Positions 7,742-16,852 of a DNA stretch of 64,000 bases are shown in pieces. Numbering within the stretch: the stretch's first letter is position 1; the number at the start of each line of letters is the position of its first letter. The notes under the pieces are model-generated. The model saw only the letters and a program-made list of their open reading frames with translations. It did no database searches and was not told the origin of the DNA. The stretch is taken from positions 496,001 to 560,000 of the forward strand of contig NZ_MBSS01000001.1 in the NCBI RefSeq assembly GCF_001695855.1, given 5' to 3'. Position numbers and translations under genes: made by a program. The stretch comes from Ensifer sp. LC163. GTDB lineage: Bacteria > Pseudomonadota > Alphaproteobacteria > Rhizobiales > Rhizobiaceae.

Positions 7742-9329
7742 GACAATCGGCACATCGGGCAACGTGCCCGGCCCGAAGGCGACGCAGCGGGAATGGGTCG
7801 GGCTTGCCGTCCTCGCCCTGCCCTGCATGCTCTACTCGATGGACCTGACGGTCCTGAACCTGGCGGTTCCGCAACTGACCGAGGAGCTGAAACCCTCGGC
7901 CTCGCAGCTGCTTTGGATCGTCGACATCTACGGCTTCATGGTCGCCGGTTCGCTGATCACCATGGGCACGCTCGGCGACCGCATCGGCCGGCGCCGACTG
8001 CTGATGATCGGCTCGGTCGCCTTCGGCATCGCCTCGGTGTTGGCCGCTTTTGCCTGGAGTGCGGAAACGCTGATCCTCGCACGCGCCATTCTCGGCGTCG
8101 CCGCAGCGACTTTGGCGCCCTCGACGCTGTCGCTGATCCGCAACATGTTCCTCGATGACAGGCAGCGCACGCTGGCCATCGGCATCTGGATCGCCAGCTT
8201 CTCCGCCGGCGGCGCCATCGGCCCGGTCGTCGGCGGGCTGATGCTGTCGCAGTTCTGGTGGGGTTCAGTCTTCCTGCTGGCCGTCCCCGTGATGATCCTG
8301 CTGCTGATCCTCGGCCCCATGCTTCTGCCGGAATTCCGCGACCCCAATGCAGGCCGGCTCGATTTCCTCAGCGCGGGGCAGTCGCTCGTCGCCGTGCTGT
8401 CGATGATCTATGGCATGAAGCGCATCGCCGAGGACGGTCTCGACGTCACCGCCGTGTTCTTCATCCTGCTCGGGCTGACCGTCGCCATTCTGTTTGCCCG
8501 ACGCCAGAGCCGGCTTGCCGATCCACTGATCGACCTCGCTCTGTTCAGAACCCCGGCTTTCAGCGCGGCGCTCAGCGTCAACATCCTCGGCCTGTTCGTC
8601 GGCTTCGGCGCCTTCCTGTTCGTGGCGCAGTATCTGCAGCTCGTGCTCGGCCTGTCGCCCTTCGTCGCTGGCCTGTGGTCGGTGCCGACGGGGGTTGCCA
8701 TGGTGCTTGGTTCGATCCTCGTGCCGTCGCTTGCCGCCCGTTATGCCGCCTCCAACCTGATCGCTGCCGGTTTCGTGCTGACCGCCATCGGCTTTGGCAT
8801 CTGCACCCAGGTCGAAACGACAAGCAGCCCCCTGCTCGTCACCATCGGCCTCGTCGTGCTCTGCCTCGGTTTTGCCCCGGTCGGCACGCTGACGACGGAC
8901 CTGATCGTCGGCTCCGCTCCGCCGGAGCGGGCGGGTGCGGCCTCCGCCATCTCGGAAACCAGCTTCGAATTCGGCGGTGCGCTCGGCATCGCAGTGCTCG
9001 GCAGCATGCTGACATCAGCCTATCGCAGCCGCATGGACGCGGTCGTCGTGACCGGCCTTCCCACCGAGACCGTGGAGGCCGCACGCCAGACGCTGGGCGG
9101 CGCCGTCGCCATTGCCGAGCAACTGCCGGGCGACCAGTCCGAACGGCTGTTGTTTGCCGCCCGCGACGTGTTCACCAGTTCGTTTGCCTTCACCGCATCG
9201 ATCTGTGTGGCCCTGTCGCTGCTGACTGCGCTGCTCGCCTTCCTGCTTCTGCGCAAGGCAACCGGCGACGGCGCCGACGACGATCCGGCAATTGCCGACG
9301 AGGCGGAAGCCTCCGTCAAAGCCGGATAG
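7734..9329 (+). CDS. MFS efflux transporter, DHA2 family (14 TM, QacA/SmvA-like)
   Basis: 531 aa with about 14 predicted membrane helices. Motif A is GTLGDRIGRRRLLMIGS, the first helix region reads SMDLTVLNLAVPQLTEEL, and the proline-rich motif region is ASFSAGGAIGPVVGG. Length and pattern match proton-driven multidrug exporters of the QacA/SmvA group in the inner membrane. The start overlaps the end of the SRPBCC gene. Drug specificity cannot be inferred. Confidence 0.9.
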   Translation: MSETIGTSGNVPGPKATQREWVGLAVLALPCMLYSMDLTVLNLAVPQLTEELKPSASQLLWIVDIYGFMVAGSLITMGTLGDRIGRRRLLMIGSVAFGIASVLAAFAWSAETLILARAILGVAAATLAPSTLSLIRNMFLDDRQRTLAIGIWIASFSAGGAIGPVVGGLMLSQFWWGSVFLLAVPVMILLLILGPMLLPEFRDPNAGRLDFLSAGQSLVAVLSMIYGMKRIAEDGLDVTAVFFILLGLTVAILFARRQSRLADPLIDLALFRTPAFSAALSVNILGLFVGFGAFLFVAQYLQLVLGLSPFVAGLWSVPTGVAMVLGSILVPSLAARYAASNLIAAGFVLTAIGFGICTQVETTSSPLLVTIGLVVLCLGFAPVGTLTTDLIVGSAPPERAGAASAISETSFEFGGALGIAVLGSMLTSAYRSRMDAVVVTGLPTETVEAARQTLGGAVAIAEQLPGDQSERLLFAARDVFTSSFAFTASICVALSLLTALLAFLLLRKATGDGADDDPAIADEAEASVKAG

Positions 9330-9390
9330 CGGCTGGCGTCCGCGCAACGGACGCCGGTCCATAATTCGCATCCACGTTCACCTCGACAGC

Positions 9391-9426
9391 GTCATCTTCC
9401 CGGTCGAAAGACCGTGGAACGATGAC
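9391..9426. promoter_or_regulatory. Long intergenic hairpin with GAAA tetraloop
   Basis: GTCATC-TTCC-CGGTC-GAAA-GACCG-t-GGAA-c-GATGAC forms a 15-bp stem with two single-base bulges. It lies 28 bases ahead of the GFA gene. It lacks a U-tract, so it is more likely an mRNA leader structure, processing site or palindromic operator than a terminator. Confidence 0.5.
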
Positions 9427-9453
9427 GTCCGTCCAAAGACAGGAGCCCGTCCG

Positions 9454-9873
9454 ATGAAAAAGCTCTATCGCGGCAGCTGCCATTGCGGCACCGTTGAGTT
9501 CGAGTGCCAGCTTGATCTGGCCCAAGGCATTCGCCGCTGCAATTGCAGCTTCTGCGCCAAGACGCGCATGCAGAAATCATTCGCGCTTCGCGACGAGTTT
9601 GCCATCACCAGGGGCAAGGAGGCGTTGACGAGCTACCGGGCGCAGCCTTCGAACTGGCGGGAGGGTGACGTCGACCACTATTTCTGCAGCCGCTGCGGCA
9701 TCCGGCCGTTTTCGCGCGGCTATCTCGAGGACTTCCTCGGCCATTTCTACGCCGTCAACGTCGCCTGCCTCGACGGCATCAGTGACGAGGAACTGGGCAC
9801 GGCACCCATCGTCTATGAGAACGGGCGCGACGACGACTATGAAAACCCGCCGCGCGATACCCGCTTCCTGTGA
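9454..9873 (+). CDS. GFA (CENP-V/Mss4-like) zinc protein
   Basis: 139 aa, ATG after an AGGAG site. The zinc cysteines are visible: CHCGTVEFEC near the N-terminus, CNCSFC about residue 31, and CSRCG about residue 80. This is the glutathione-dependent formaldehyde-activating enzyme fold. Most single-domain members have unknown substrates, so the formaldehyde role is not implied. Confidence 0.88.
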   Translation: MKKLYRGSCHCGTVEFECQLDLAQGIRRCNCSFCAKTRMQKSFALRDEFAITRGKEALTSYRAQPSNWREGDVDHYFCSRCGIRPFSRGYLEDFLGHFYAVNVACLDGISDEELGTAPIVYENGRDDDYENPPRDTRFL

Positions 9874-9888
9874 TTTCCGTCGGAACCA

Positions 9889-9934
9889 GAGCATTTCCAG
9901 GAAAAGTGTGAAGCGGTTTTCCGGCAGGAAATGC
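9889..9934. repeat. Intergenic palindromic element, family B copy 2
   Basis: GAGCATTTCC..AAAGTGTGAAGCGGTTTTCC..GGAAATGC, with the same stem and GCGGTTTT core as the copies at 3945, 13368 and 62328. Confidence 0.7.
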
Positions 9935-9949
9935 CTAAGCGGGAATGCC

Positions 9950-10351
9950 TCAGGCGGGGCTCAGCGCCCGCAGCGCCTCGAGCGCGCGCTCGGCATCCGC
10001 CTCCGGCACGAAGATGTGGTCGTGATAATAGGCGGCCACGACATTGGCGCTAATGCCCTCGCGCGTCAGCACTGTTGCCACCGCCGCCGTCAGTCCGACG
10101 GCTTCAAGCGCCGAATGCACATTGAGCGTGATGCGCCGAAGCAGCGGACCATAGGAAAGGTCGGCGGCATCCGCGGCGCTCCGCTCCAGGATCAGCGTCA
10201 GCCCTTCGTCCTCACGGTAGGTGGCAAGCGGCTCCAGCGGCATATAGCGCTGCGCCTCGTCATGGGGCACGGTGCAATAGACATAGGTCTGCGGAAACAA
10301 CACCGGCGCCATCGTCGCCAGCAGCGTCGTCAGGTCCGTTTCTCCGGCCAT
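9950..10351 (-). CDS. ACT-domain protein
   Basis: 133 aa. The start follows GGAGGGGTG. The protein resembles the ACT_3/ACT_7 pair family (pattern YVYCTVP, TLILERSAADAADLSYG, then RRITLNVHSALEAVGLTAAV). ACT domains bind amino acids or other small effectors. No enzyme domain is fused. It is convergent with the GFA gene and divergent from msrA. Confidence 0.8.
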   Translation of the reverse strand: MAGETDLTTLLATMAPVLFPQTYVYCTVPHDEAQRYMPLEPLATYREDEGLTLILERSAADAADLSYGPLLRRITLNVHSALEAVGLTAAVATVLTREGISANVVAAYYHDHIFVPEADAERALEALRALSPA

Positions 10352-10526
10352 CACCCCTCCTCCGAACTTCCCACGATCCTCATCCTGCAAGATCGCAGCG
10401 CCACCGCAGTGGTAGCGGATCGTCACATTGCCGTGAAGCACGCGCTTGCGATTTGCTTTCGGCCGGGCACACGAAAAACATGGATCAGTACACGGCCGCC
10501 TCCCGAACGCGGCAGGGGAGCAACCC

Positions 10527-11264
10527 ATGGCTTCGACACGCGACATTCCGCCTTTCTCTGCCACGATCGGCCGCCACCTGCGGCTGCTGGCTCCGGCGCT
10601 TGCCCTCTGCGCCACGCTGTCCATCGCTGCCATGGCAAAGGCCGCCGAACCGGCCGTATCCATTCCGCCGCCGTCGCTGGATGAGAAAGCGGCCAACGGG
10701 CCGGAGACCGCGGTGTTTGCCGGCGGCTGTTTCTGGGGCGTCCAGGGCGTGTTCCAGCATGTGAAGGGCGTGACCAACGCTGTCTCGGGCTATTCCGGCG
10801 GCAGCCGCGACACCGCTTCATACGAGGCCGTCAGCAATGGCGACACCGGCCATGCGGAATCGGTGGAAGTGACCTACAATCCGAGCCAGGTGAGCTACGG
10901 CAAGCTGCTGCAGATCTTCTTTTCCGTCGGCCACAACCCGACGCAGCTGAACTATCAGGGCCCCGATCACGGCACGCAGTATCGCTCGGCGCTGTTCGTC
11001 GCCACGCCACAGCAGAAGAAGATCGCCGAGGCCTATATCGCCGAACTCGGGAAATCAGGCGTCTTCCCGGCCGAGATCGTCACCGAGATCGCGCCGCTGA
11101 AGGGCTTCTATGTCGCCGAGGGCTACCATCAGGATTTTTTGACGCGCAACCCGACCTATCCCTACATCGTCTACAACGACATGCCGAAGATCGAGAGCCT
11201 GCGCAAACTGTTCCCGCAGAGCTTCCGCGCCAATCCGGTGCTGGTGTTCAAGGCGAAGAGCTAG
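10527..11264 (+). CDS. msrA: Exported peptide-methionine (S)-S-oxide reductase MsrA
   Basis: 245 aa, start after GGGGAG. A signal peptide or membrane anchor spans residues about 15-38 (LLAPALALCATLSIAAMAKA). The MsrA domain follows with the catalytic motif GGCFWGVQGVF near residue 70, then SGYSGGSRDTASYEAV and DHGTQYRSALF. The enzyme reduces S-methionine sulfoxide in proteins; export points to repair in the periplasm. No fused MsrB domain. Confidence 0.93.
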   Translation: MASTRDIPPFSATIGRHLRLLAPALALCATLSIAAMAKAAEPAVSIPPPSLDEKAANGPETAVFAGGCFWGVQGVFQHVKGVTNAVSGYSGGSRDTASYEAVSNGDTGHAESVEVTYNPSQVSYGKLLQIFFSVGHNPTQLNYQGPDHGTQYRSALFVATPQQKKIAEAYIAELGKSGVFPAEIVTEIAPLKGFYVAEGYHQDFLTRNPTYPYIVYNDMPKIESLRKLFPQSFRANPVLVFKAKS

Positions 11265-11324
11265 CCCAGTTCCAGGAGAAACGTTTTTCCGTCCCCAATT
11301 GCCTTGCGGTCGAATCCAAAGCGG

Positions 11325-12248
11325 TCAGCCGGTTCCGACAAGAACGGCAATACCCTCGGCCAACCGGCGGAAACCCTCCCGCGCGCCCTCGCTCATGTGC
11401 CGTGCTCGCAGCCAGGCATGGATCATCTGCGGCTCTTCGCGAAACGTGACGTTGACGCCGGCGGCTGCAAGCCGTGCGGCATAGAGGCGGGCGTCGTCGC
11501 GCAAGGGATCGAAATAGGCCCCGGTGATATAGGTCGGCGGCAGGCCGGAAAGATCCGCGGCAGCCAGCGGCGCCGCAAACGGATTACCGGCCGGCGCCTG
11601 CAGGACCTTTCGGTAATAGCTGGTGTCGGCGGTCGTCAGTCCCGGCGCCATGGCCATTTCCACATAGGAACCGGAAACGAGATCGCCGCCAAGGCCGGGA
11701 TAGATCAGCGCCTGGCCGACGATACCCGACAGTCCGTCCGCCCGGGCCTTCAGGACGATTCCCGCCGTCAGATTTCCGCCGGCGCTGTCGCCGGCGACGA
11801 CGACCGGGCGACCATCGGCCAGGAGGAAATTCAGCACCGCGTTGCAATCCTCGAAGGCTGCCGGCCAGACATGCTCGGGCGCCAGCCGATAGTCGACCGA
11901 GACCAGTTCGGCCCGGGCGAAATCGGCAAGCTCGGCGCAGATGGCATCATGGCTGTCGAGCGAACCGACGACGAAGCCGCCGCCGTGGATGTAGTAGATG
12001 CGGGTCTCGGTCGAGACGGTCGCCGGCCGATAGCGTCGGATCGGAATGCGGCCGCCGACAAGCCCGTCCTCGCGCGCAAGGCCCGCCGGCGACGGCGCAT
12101 CGAACTCGGCGCAGAGCGCATCGTACCATTTGCGCTGCTGTCCGATCGATGCATCGACCGCGTCGGCGGGGTAGAAGGCTTCGCAGCGCTGGTGAAAGGC
12201 GAGAATGCCCTTCTCCGTCGGCATCGGTTTCAATACGGCCTGATCCAA
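11325..12248 (-). CDS. HSL-family alpha/beta hydrolase (esterase/lipase)
   Basis: 307 aa from a TTG start six bases after GGAGG; an ATG eight codons later has no better site. Hallmarks of the hormone-sensitive-lipase group are present: oxyanion motif HGGGFVVGS, nucleophile motif GDSAGGN, YRLAPEH between them, and late acid/base regions FDPLRDDA and MIHAWL. Predicted cytoplasmic carboxylesterase. It diverges from a LysR gene across a region with a 14-bp perfect palindrome at 12365-12378. Confidence 0.88.
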   Translation of the reverse strand: MDQAVLKPMPTEKGILAFHQRCEAFYPADAVDASIGQQRKWYDALCAEFDAPSPAGLAREDGLVGGRIPIRRYRPATVSTETRIYYIHGGGFVVGSLDSHDAICAELADFARAELVSVDYRLAPEHVWPAAFEDCNAVLNFLLADGRPVVVAGDSAGGNLTAGIVLKARADGLSGIVGQALIYPGLGGDLVSGSYVEMAMAPGLTTADTSYYRKVLQAPAGNPFAAPLAAADLSGLPPTYITGAYFDPLRDDARLYAARLAAAGVNVTFREEPQMIHAWLRARHMSEGAREGFRRLAEGIAVLVGTG

Positions 12249-12364
12249 AGTCCGCCTCCATGATTTCTCCGGCAGAAGTCTAACATCGGTCTGCCCACCT
12301 TCTATCCGGAAACCGACATCACCAGGAAAATCCCGCCGCGGTTGCGTGGGACGATCTCTCGCCT

Positions 12365-12378
12365 GTGCTTGCAAGCAC
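12365..12378. promoter_or_regulatory. GTGCTTG/CAAGCAC palindrome between esterase and LysR genes
   Basis: A perfect 14-bp palindrome placed 26 bp before the LysR start, in the divergent intergenic region. Candidate regulator binding site. Confidence 0.4.
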
Positions 12379-12403
12379 CCCACGACCGCGATTAACTGCG
12401 CGG

Positions 12404-13312
12404 ATGGCCTTCACCTTCAGACAGTTGCAATATTTCGTCGCCGTCGCCGAGCAGGGCTCGATCACCCGCGCGGCGCAGAACCTCTCGATCTCGCAATCCT
12501 CGATCACCGAGGCGATCAAGGAGCTTGAAGGCGACCTCGGCGTCGAGCTGTTCGACCGGCATCCCCGCGGCCTTTCGATCACCCATAACGGCCACCAGTT
12601 TCTGCGGCATGCGACGAAGATCCTTTCCAATGTCTCCGACGCGAGGCGCAGCTTTTCCGACAGCCGCGAGGAGACTGGCGGCAAGCTCAATCTCGGCGTC
12701 ACCTCGCTGGTTGCCGGTTACGTGCTCTCGGACCTGCTCGCCCGCTATCGCCGCGCCTGCCCCGGCGTCGAGGTCAGCGCCATCGAGGACAATGGCTCCT
12801 ATCTCGAACATCTCCTGATCGGCGGCGAACTCGACGTCGCCGTCATGGTCATCTCCAACCTGCGCGACCGCATGGCGCTGCAGGCCGAGATCCTGGAAAC
12901 CTCGCCCTATCGGCTTTGGCTGCCGATCGGCCATCCGCTCGTCAGTGCCGACATCATCTCGATCAGTGATATCGCCAAGGAGCCGCTGATCATGCTGACG
13001 GTCGACGAAATCGAGGAGAACACCGGCAAGCTCCTGTCAGCGCTCGGCGCCCGGCCGCATGTTGCCTTTCGCACCCGCTCGGTCGAAGCGGTGCGCAGCC
13101 TGGTGGCGACAGGTGCGGGCATCGCGCTTCTGCCCGACCTCGTCTACCGCCCCTGGTCGCTTGAAGGCGACCGCATCGAGAGCCGCGACGTCTCCGGCGC
13201 CCTGCCCGTCGTTCAGGTCGGCATGGTCTGGCGCAAGGGCTCCAGCTTGCCGCAATCGGCACGCGATTTCGTCGGCATTGCCGAAGCTCTGCGCAGTGCC
13301 CGCCCGCGCTGA
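12404..13312 (+). CDS. LysR-family transcriptional regulator
   Basis: 302 aa. The N-terminal winged helix-turn-helix reads FRQLQYFVAVAEQGSITRAA then LSISQSSITEAIKELE (residues about 4-40). A substrate-binding effector domain follows from about residue 90. It lies between a divergent esterase and the ydcS-like operon, and either could be its target. A 17-bp palindrome at 13435 upstream of ydcS makes the operon plausible. Confidence 0.9.
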   Translation: MAFTFRQLQYFVAVAEQGSITRAAQNLSISQSSITEAIKELEGDLGVELFDRHPRGLSITHNGHQFLRHATKILSNVSDARRSFSDSREETGGKLNLGVTSLVAGYVLSDLLARYRRACPGVEVSAIEDNGSYLEHLLIGGELDVAVMVISNLRDRMALQAEILETSPYRLWLPIGHPLVSADIISISDIAKEPLIMLTVDEIEENTGKLLSALGARPHVAFRTRSVEAVRSLVATGAGIALLPDLVYRPWSLEGDRIESRDVSGALPVVQVGMVWRKGSSLPQSARDFVGIAEALRSARPR

Positions 13313-13367
13313 CGCTCGAGCACTTTCGCCGTCTGCTCCTGAACGCAGAACGCATGCAGGAGTGTTC

Positions 13368-13430
13368 TATCCCTTTGTTTTTACGCAATTCCGGACGCAA
13401 AACCGCTGCGCACTTTTGCTGGAATTGCTC
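13368..13430. repeat. Intergenic palindromic element, family B copy 3 (reverse orientation)
   Basis: Read on the minus strand: GAGCAATTCC-AGCAAAAGTGCGCAGCGG-TTTTGCGTCC-GGAATTGCG-TAAAAACAAAGGG. The stem here is CAATTCC/GGAATTG instead of CATTTCC/GGAAATG, while the core is kept. Confidence 0.75.
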
Positions 13431-13434
13431 CTGA

Positions 13435-13451
13435 TATCGGCAAAACCGATA
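13435..13451. promoter_or_regulatory. TATCGG-CAAAA-CCGATA inverted repeat upstream of ydcS
   Basis: A perfect 6-bp inverted repeat with a 5-base spacer, 101 bp before the binding-protein start. Candidate operator. Confidence 0.4.
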
Positions 13452-13552
13452 GCGGCATTCTGATTAATGAATTTGCGAATACGGAGAAATCAAGGCACGC
13501 TTCAACCTGGGAACGAAGCCGTAAAATGCGGCTCAACACTGGGAGAATTCAG

Positions 13553-14713
13553 ATGAAGCAGATCCTGAAATCCTGCACCGCGCTGACGCTGTCGCTCGGC
13601 CTCGTGGCGCCCGCCTTGGCGCAGGAACCGCTGAAGGAACTGGGCAAGGGCGAAGGCGAATTGTCGATCGTCGCCTGGGCCGGCTATATCGAGCGCGGCG
13701 AGACCGACAAGAACTACGACTGGGTCAGCGATTTCGAAAAACAGACCGGCTGCAAGGTCTCGGTCAAGACCGCCGCCACCTCCGATGAAATGGTGGCGCT
13801 GATGAACGAAGGCGGCTTCGACCTCGTCACCGCCTCGGGCGACGCCTCGCTGCGCCTCGTCGCGGGCAAGCGCGTCCAGCCGATCAATACCGACCTCATC
13901 CCCAGCTGGAAGACCATCGACGAGCGCATGCAAAGCGCGCCCTGGCACACCGTCAACGGCGTTCACTACGGCACCCCCTATGTCTGGGGCCCGAACGTGC
14001 TGATGTACAACAAGGACGCCTTCAAGGGCGAAGCGCCGAAGAGCTGGAACGTCGTCTTCGAGGAAATGAACCTGCCGGACGGTAAGTCCAACAAGGGCCG
14101 TGTCCAGGCCTATGACGGCCCGATCCACGTCGCCGACGCCGCCAACTACCTGATGGCCCACAAACCCGAGCTCGGCATCAAGAACCCTTACGAACTCAAC
14201 GAAGACCAATACAAGGCAGCGCTTGATCTGCTTCGCACCCAGCGCACGCTCGTCGGCCGCTACTGGCACGATGCGATGATCCAGATCGACGACTTCAAGA
14301 ACGAAGGCGTCGTCGCCTCCGGCTCCTGGCCGTTCCAGGTCAACCTGATGGAAGCCGAAAAGCTGCCGATCGCCTCAACCATTCCGGACGAAGGCGTCAC
14401 CGGATGGGCGGACACCACCATGCTGCACGCCGAAAGCGCGCATCCGAACTGCGCCTATATGTGGATGGAGCATTCGCTATCGTCCAAGGTGCAGGGCGAT
14501 GTCTCCGCCTGGTTCGGCGCCAACCCCTCCGTCGGCGCTGCTTGCAAGGGCAATGAACTCTTGACCGACGAGGGTTGCAAGACCAACGGCTACGAGGACT
14601 TCGAGAAAGTGAAGTTCTGGAAGACGCCGGTGACGAAATGCGAAAGCCAGGGCGAATGCGTGCCCTATCACCGCTGGGTCTCCGACTATATCGGCGTCAT
14701 CGGCGGGCGGTAA
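13553..14713 (+). CDS. ydcS: YdcS-like polyamine ABC transporter substrate-binding protein
   Basis: 386 aa. Start after GGGAG; the signal peptide ends at PALAQE (residue about 24). Long matches to the E. coli YdcS pattern are visible: WAGYIERGETDKNYDWVSDF, VKTAATSDEMVALM, TASGDASLRL, NLPDGKSNKGRVQAYDGPI and GVTGWADTTMLH. Periplasmic receptor of a PotD-type transporter, probably for putrescine or spermidine. First gene of a ydcSTUV-patD-like operon. Confidence 0.93.
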   Translation: MKQILKSCTALTLSLGLVAPALAQEPLKELGKGEGELSIVAWAGYIERGETDKNYDWVSDFEKQTGCKVSVKTAATSDEMVALMNEGGFDLVTASGDASLRLVAGKRVQPINTDLIPSWKTIDERMQSAPWHTVNGVHYGTPYVWGPNVLMYNKDAFKGEAPKSWNVVFEEMNLPDGKSNKGRVQAYDGPIHVADAANYLMAHKPELGIKNPYELNEDQYKAALDLLRTQRTLVGRYWHDAMIQIDDFKNEGVVASGSWPFQVNLMEAEKLPIASTIPDEGVTGWADTTMLHAESAHPNCAYMWMEHSLSSKVQGDVSAWFGANPSVGAACKGNELLTDEGCKTNGYEDFEKVKFWKTPVTKCESQGECVPYHRWVSDYIGVIGGR

Positions 14714-14741
14714 GCCGCCACGACCACATCGCAAGCATTCC

Positions 14742-14864
14742 GCCCCTCACCCTGGCCCTCTCCCCGCAAGCGGGGAGAGGGAACGCCCCCGGCAAAGCTC
14801 TCACCCCGGCATTTTAGGTGAGCTGCGGCCGCGAGCCTCCTTCTCCCCGCAGGCGGGGAGAAGG
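14742..14864. repeat. Pair of REP-like hairpins (family C) between ydcS and ydcT
   Basis: A hairpin of CCCTCTCCCCGC/GCGGGGAGAGGG with a two-base loop (14756-14781) is followed by CCTTCTCCCCGC/GCGGGGAGAAGG (14839-14864). The flanking text CCCCTCACCCTGGCCC is typical of alphaproteobacterial REP sequences. Inside the operon it could stabilise the ydcS message or lower downstream expression. Confidence 0.85.
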
Positions 14865-14909
14865 CGCCCGTCAGGGCGGATGAGGGGCCAAACTTTCCGG
14901 AGCATTCCT

Positions 14910-15905
14910 ATGACCGCCGTGCTTTTCGACAATGTTTCCCGCCACTTCGGCGCCGTGCGCGCCGTCGATGGCGTGAACCTCGAGATCGCCGAGGGCGAAT
15001 TCTTCGCCATGCTCGGCCCCTCCGGCTCGGGCAAAACCACTTGCCTGCGCCTGATGGCCGGCTTCGAACAGCCAACCGGCGGCCATATCGAAATCTTCGG
15101 CGAGACGGCAGAAGGCGTGCCGCCCTATCGCCGCAGCGTCAACACCGTCTTCCAGGACTATGCCCTGTTCCCGCATCTCTCGATCCTCGACAATGTCGCC
15201 TACGGGCTGATGGTCAAGGGCGTCGGCCGGGAAGAGCGCCGCAAGGCCGCCGAGGATGCACTCGCCATGGTCAAGCTGCCGAACTATGGCAGCCGCCGCC
15301 CCGGCCAGCTCTCGGGCGGCCAACGCCAGCGCGTGGCGCTCGCCCGCGCGCTCGTCAACAAGCCGAAGGTGCTGCTGCTCGACGAGCCGCTCGGCGCTCT
15401 CGACCTGAAGCTGCGCGAACAGATGCAGGAGGAACTGAAGAGCCTGCAGAAATCGCTCGGCATCACCTTCGTCTTCGTCACCCACGACCAGGGCGAAGCG
15501 TTGTCGATGGCCGACCGCATCGCCGTCTTCAACGATGGCCGCATCCAGCAGCTCGGCAGCCCCGAAGAAGTCTACAAGCAGCCGAAGACGCGCTTCGTCG
15601 CCGATTTCGTCGGCTCGTCAAATGTGCTGCCGGCAAGGCTGTGCCAAAGGCTGGGGGTCACATCCTCCTATGCCAGCCTTCGCCCCGAGGCGATCGTGCT
15701 GTCGGCACCGCGCGACGGCGCGCTCAGCCTCTCCGGTACCGTGTCGGCCCATAGTTTCCTCGGCGCGGTCAACCGGGTCGTCGTCGACGTCGAAGGCGCG
15801 CGCATCGCTGTCGCAAGCCCCGTCTCGCTCGTTGTGCCCAAGGTCGGCAGCCCCGTCACCATCAGCTTTGCCGCCGACGAGCTGCACCCGATGGAGGACG
15901 CATGA
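14910..15905 (+). CDS. ydcT: Polyamine ABC transporter ATP-binding protein, YdcT-like
   Basis: 331 aa. The ABC ATPase has Walker A GPSGSGKTT (about residues 36-44), Q-loop VFQDYALFPHL, signature LSGGQRQR, Walker B VLLLDEPLG and switch FVTHDQ. A C-terminal TOBE region (from about residue 240) is typical of PotA-type importers. Its stop overlaps the next start (ATGA). It energises uptake of the YdcS ligand. Confidence 0.93.
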   Translation: MTAVLFDNVSRHFGAVRAVDGVNLEIAEGEFFAMLGPSGSGKTTCLRLMAGFEQPTGGHIEIFGETAEGVPPYRRSVNTVFQDYALFPHLSILDNVAYGLMVKGVGREERRKAAEDALAMVKLPNYGSRRPGQLSGGQRQRVALARALVNKPKVLLLDEPLGALDLKLREQMQEELKSLQKSLGITFVFVTHDQGEALSMADRIAVFNDGRIQQLGSPEEVYKQPKTRFVADFVGSSNVLPARLCQRLGVTSSYASLRPEAIVLSAPRDGALSLSGTVSAHSFLGAVNRVVVDVEGARIAVASPVSLVVPKVGSPVTISFAADELHPMEDA

Positions 15906-16852
15906 CCGCCGTCGCCGAGAATCTCATGTCTCCGGAACGCCGCGGCCCGACCGGCCGGCTCTCGGACTTCTTCTGGAAGCACCCGCACGTGCTGCTGACG
16001 GTCCTGCTGGCGCCGCCGCTGCTGTGGCTCGGCGTCGTCTATATCGGCTCGCTCTTTGCTCTCTTGCTGCAGAGCTTCTTCTCGATCGACGACTTCTCGG
16101 GCCTGATCAATTACGAGTTCACCTTCGCCACCTATCGCCAGCTGCTCAGCGAGACCAATCTCGACATCATCCTGCGCACCGTGTCGATGGCGGCAATCGT
16201 GACGCTCGCCTCCGCACTCATCGCCTTCCCGATCGCCTACTACGCGGCGCGTTACGCCCAGGGAAAATGGAAGGTGCTGTTCTATCTCGGCGTCATGCTG
16301 CCGCTCTGGTCGAGCTATCTGGTCAAGATCTATGCCTGGAAGCTGATCCTTGCCAAGGAAGGCATCGTCACCTGGTTCTTCGAAAAGCTGCATCTGCTGT
16401 GGCTGCTCGACGCCTGGCTCTCGCTTCCCGTCGTCGGCGGCAACTCGCTCTCCGTCAGCTACACCGGCACCTTCATCGTCTTCGTCTATGTCTGGATGCC
16501 GTTCATGATCCTGCCGATCCAGGCAGCGCTTGAGCGCGTGCCGACCAACCTGATCGAGGCCTCCTCCGATCTCGGCGGCACGCCGGCCCAGACCTTCCGC
16601 CACGTGCTCTTCCCGCTGGCGCTGCCCGGCATCGTCGCCGGCTCGATCTTCACCTTCTCGCTGACGCTCGGCGACTACATCATTCCGCAGATCATCGGCT
16701 CCTCCCGGCTGTTCATCGGCCAGGCGGTCTATGCCCAGCAGGGCACGGCCGGCAACATCCCGCTTGCCGCCGCCTTCACCGTCGTGCCGATCGTCATCAT
16801 GGGCGCCTATCTCTGGATGGCCAAACGCATGGGGGCCTTCGATGCGCTCTGA
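15902..16852 (+). CDS. ydcU: Polyamine ABC transporter permease, YdcU-like
   Basis: 316 aa with about six membrane helices and the binding-protein-dependent permease EAA loop [20 protein letters not shown]. It resembles PotB-class permeases. It overlaps ydcT by four bases and the next permease by eleven, so translation is coupled throughout. Confidence 0.92.
   Translation: MTAVAENLMSPERRGPTGRLSDFFWKHPHVLLTVLLAPPLLWLGVVYIGSLFALLLQSFFSIDDFSGLINYEFTFATYRQLLSETNLDIILRTVSMAAIVTLASALIAFPIAYYAARYAQGKWKVLFYLGVMLPLWSSYLVKIYAWKLILAKEGIVTWFFEKLHLLWLLDAWLSLPVVGGNSLSVSYTGTFIVFVYVWMPFMILPIQAALERVPTNLIEASSDLGGTPAQTFRHVLFPLALPGIVAGSIFTFSLTLGDYIIPQIIGSSRLFIGQAVYAQQGTAGNIPLAAAFTVVPIVIMGAYLWMAKRMGAFDAL

Noticed and set aside
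11265-11324. Possible fifth family B palindrome
   Set aside because: Only short stretches such as CAGTTCCAGG match; the core and stem are not preserved.
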